Source: an uncultured Bacteroidales bacterium
GTDB lineage: Bacteria; Bacteroidota; Bacteroidia; Bacteroidales; UBA3663
Reading direction: 5' to 3'
Assembly (NCBI GenBank): GCA_905235375.1
Contig: CAJOLH010000016.1
Location: 1-64,000, forward strand
Length of the DNA stretch: 64,000 nucleotides
The translations under genes were made by a program, and so were the position numbers. Positions 62,096 to 64,000 of this stretch are shown piece after piece. The first letter of the stretch is position 1, and each line of letters opens with the position of its first letter. Under the pieces are notes generated by a model. It did not search any database. It was given only the letters and a program-made list of their open reading frames with translations, and was not told the DNA's origin.

Positions 62096-64000
62096 ATGCC
62101 CATCGCCCAAGACAAACAGCATCCGCTCAACATCTACCGTGCCTCGGCAGGTTCGGGAAAGACCCACCTGCTCACGGGTTTCTATCTCAAGCTCATCTTT
62201 TCGCCACAGCTCCTGCCCGAAACCCATTCGGGCGAGATGAAGTTCAGCGAAATCCTGGCCGTGACCTTCACCAACAAGGCAACCGGCGAAATGAAGAGCC
62301 GCATCATCGACCAGCTCTTCCACCTCAGCCAGGATCCTCTGCACTCCGACTACTTCGCCGACATCGCACCAGCCTTTGCCAAAGGCGGACTCTCCGAGCC
62401 TGCTGAACTGCAGCGCGTCAGCGATGCCATCCGCGACAAGGCCACCCGACTGCTCGTACAGATTCTGAACGAATACTCATCGTTCAACATCTCGACCATC
62501 GACAGTTTCTTCCAGCGCATCGTGCGAAGCTTTGCACGCGAGCTCAACATCCCGGGCAACTACGAGGTGGAGCTCGATGCTGACCGTGTGCTTGAGGCTG
62601 CCGTCACCAACTTCCTCGACAAGCTCAACAGCAAAGACGATCCCCACCTCTTCAACTGGATGGTCCAGTTCTCGGAGAAACGCATCGAGGAAGGATCGGG
62701 ATGGGATTTCCGCAGCAGTCTTATCGCGTTGGCAAAGAAGATCCTGGGAAGCGAGATATATCGGCAGCATAGCGATGCTATCCGCACATTCACCTCCGAC
62801 AAGCAACGACTTGGGCAATATGCCCGTATGCTCGACAAACTGGTGCGCGACTGGCGCACGACGTGCATATCATTGGGCGAGCAAGGGAAGCGTCTGCTCG
62901 AACAATACGGACTCGAAAAAACCGACTTCGCATGGAAAGGGTCGGGCACCATCTCGTATTTCGACAAGCTCCGCACCGGCAATCCCGACCCTCCCAGCCA
63001 GCGCTTCATCGATGTTGCAGACCAACCCGACAAATTATTCAGGCGCATGGACATTCCGCAGCAGGCCAGGGATGACTTCCAGCAGCTCATGCAGCAGTGC
63101 ATCGCCCTTACCTCGGGCGACACCTACGAGAACTACCTCACCGCCCTCGTCATCCAAAGCAATTTCTACGAACTGGGCATCCTCGCCAACATCGACAAGG
63201 AAATGACAGCCTACTGCAACGAGCAGAACATCATGCTGCTGAGCTCCACCACCGAAATGCTTTCGCGGCTCATCGACCAGGACGATGCACCTTTCATCTA
63301 TGAGAAGACGGGCACACGCATCCATTCGTACATGATCGACGAGTTCCAGGACACCTCGGGTATGCAATGGGGAAACTTCAAGCCCCTGCTCAGCAACTCC
63401 CTTGCACAGGGCTATCAGAACCTCATCGTCGGCGACGTCAAGCAGAGCATCTACCGCTGGCGTGGAGGCGACTGGAACCTCTTGAACTCCGAAATCAACG
63501 ATTATGAGGCATGGTCGCACCACGACGATTCCACCTCGCTCACCACCAACTGGCGGTCGTTGCCAGCCATCGTGCAGTTCAACAATGCCTTCTTCCTCGA
63601 CCTGGCCACCAAGCTCGACCAGATGATCGGTTCGCAGCGCATACAGGCCATCTATGCCGATGTCGAGCAGCACATCGCACCGCCCAAACAGGGCGATGAC
63701 AAACCGAAAGGGTATGTCAGCGTGAGCTTCCTGGAGCCAAAGGACGAAGCAGGCATCCCCATCAAATCGCCTCATGTCGATGACTTCATCGCCGAGGCAT
63801 CGCGCCAGCTGCCTTTGGTCATCATCGAATTGCAGCAGAAAGGATTCCGTCCCAGCGACATCGTTATCCTCTGCCGCAGGAACAAGGAATGCAGCTGGGT
63901 GGCCGAAGCCCTGCTTCGCTATAAGAACGAACACCCTGACAGCCCGTACTGCATGGACATCATCTCAGGCGAAGCCCTGCTGTTATCGGCTCGTCCTGCC
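62096..64000 (+). CDS. UvrD/AddA-like helicase-exonuclease subunit (5' part)
   Basis: An open frame of 635 codons that runs past the window end. It is a superfamily 1 helicase: YRASAGSGKTHLL Walker A (K22), TFTNKATGEMKSRI motif Ia, DEFQDT at 415-420, and VGDVKQSIYRWRGGD motif III. The long insertion between Ia and II is typical of AddA/RecB-type subunits. It probably works with an AddB-like nuclease in double-strand-break repair and degradation of linear DNA. The C-terminal nuclease domain, if present, is outside the window. Confidence 0.88.
   Translation, partial: MPIAQDKQHPLNIYRASAGSGKTHLLTGFYLKLIFSPQLLPETHSGEMKFSEILAVTFTNKATGEMKSRIIDQLFHLSQDPLHSDYFADIAPAFAKGGLSEPAELQRVSDAIRDKATRLLVQILNEYSSFNISTIDSFFQRIVRSFARELNIPGNYEVELDADRVLEAAVTNFLDKLNSKDDPHLFNWMVQFSEKRIEEGSGWDFRSSLIALAKKILGSEIYRQHSDAIRTFTSDKQRLGQYARMLDKLVRDWRTTCISLGEQGKRLLEQYGLEKTDFAWKGSGTISYFDKLRTGNPDPPSQRFIDVADQPDKLFRRMDIPQQARDDFQQLMQQCIALTSGDTYENYLTALVIQSNFYELGILANIDKEMTAYCNEQNIMLLSSTTEMLSRLIDQDDAPFIYEKTGTRIHSYMIDEFQDTSGMQWGNFKPLLSNSLAQGYQNLIVGDVKQSIYRWRGGDWNLLNSEINDYEAWSHHDDSTSLTTNWRSLPAIVQFNNAFFLDLATKLDQMIGSQRIQAIYADVEQHIAPPKQGDDKPKGYVSVSFLEPKDEAGIPIKSPHVDDFIAEASRQLPLVIIELQQKGFRPSDIVILCRRNKECSWVAEALLRYKNEHPDSPYCMDIISGEALLLSARPA

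Overview
The window is chromosomal DNA of a Bacteroidota member, most likely a Prevotellaceae-type gut or oral bacterium (inference). Three things support this. Many genes are preceded by the Bacteroidota promoter TTTG-N19/20-TAnnTTTG, with exact copies before metY, purC, glnN, ssrA and others. The tmRNA encodes the tag GENNYALAA, of the kind seen in Bacteroidales. The gene content is also typical: type III glutamine synthetase, PCMD and DUF4270 lipoproteins, C69 dipeptidase and inositol-lipid genes.

Layout. 1-6382: an AT-rich two-gene operon matching the DISARM core (drmA, drmB). 6383-7386: a stretch of decayed gene pieces. 7387-8550: an exported protein with a glutathione-peroxidase domain fused to its C-terminus. 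8665-12839 (minus): a strawberry-notch-type helicase and an unrecognised protein. 13322-16995: a sulfur operon (metY, SDR, cysK) with a divergent Lrp-type regulator. 17067-24102 (minus): a glycosyltransferase, purC, GSCFA, phoH and glnN; the glnN leader holds the remains of a deleted porin-like gene. 24459-34274 (plus): a GT5-like gene, a DUF4270 lipoprotein and a leucine/2-oxo-acid operon (leuA, leuC, leuD, a second LeuA-like enzyme, leuB, SDR). 34363-40124: a GH28 enzyme, glyS, an FKBP-type lipoprotein and a C69 peptidase. 40132-41044: a three-gene DUF3791/DUF3990 module that resembles a toxin-antitoxin locus.

41253-46356 is the most unusual part. A three-gene operon encodes an outer-membrane barrel, a WG-repeat secreted protein and a caspase-fold lipoprotein. 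It is preceded by a roughly 280-nt, multi-branched RNA ending in its own terminator. Next to that lies an array of ten 42-bp palindromic repeats that differ almost only by transitions. 46554-48472 holds a PCMD lipoprotein and a barrel protein. 48469-57778 (minus) is one long operon resembling a reduced aryl-polyene or related acyl-chain cluster: ketosynthase, ACP, two dehydratases, MMPL exporter, CrtI-like oxidoreductase, ketoreductase, LolA-like carrier, thioesterase and, last, ogt. Then come ssrA (57966-58359), an inositol-phospholipid/sphingolipid operon behind an FGE-type lipoprotein (61851-58508, minus), and the start of an AddA/UvrD-like helicase-nuclease that runs off the window.

Several gaps between genes contain short tandem repeats with a period of about 9-10 bp and inverted arms, which looks like a genome-wide habit of this organism. 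No tRNA or rRNA genes, CRISPR arrays or insertion-sequence transposases were recognised.
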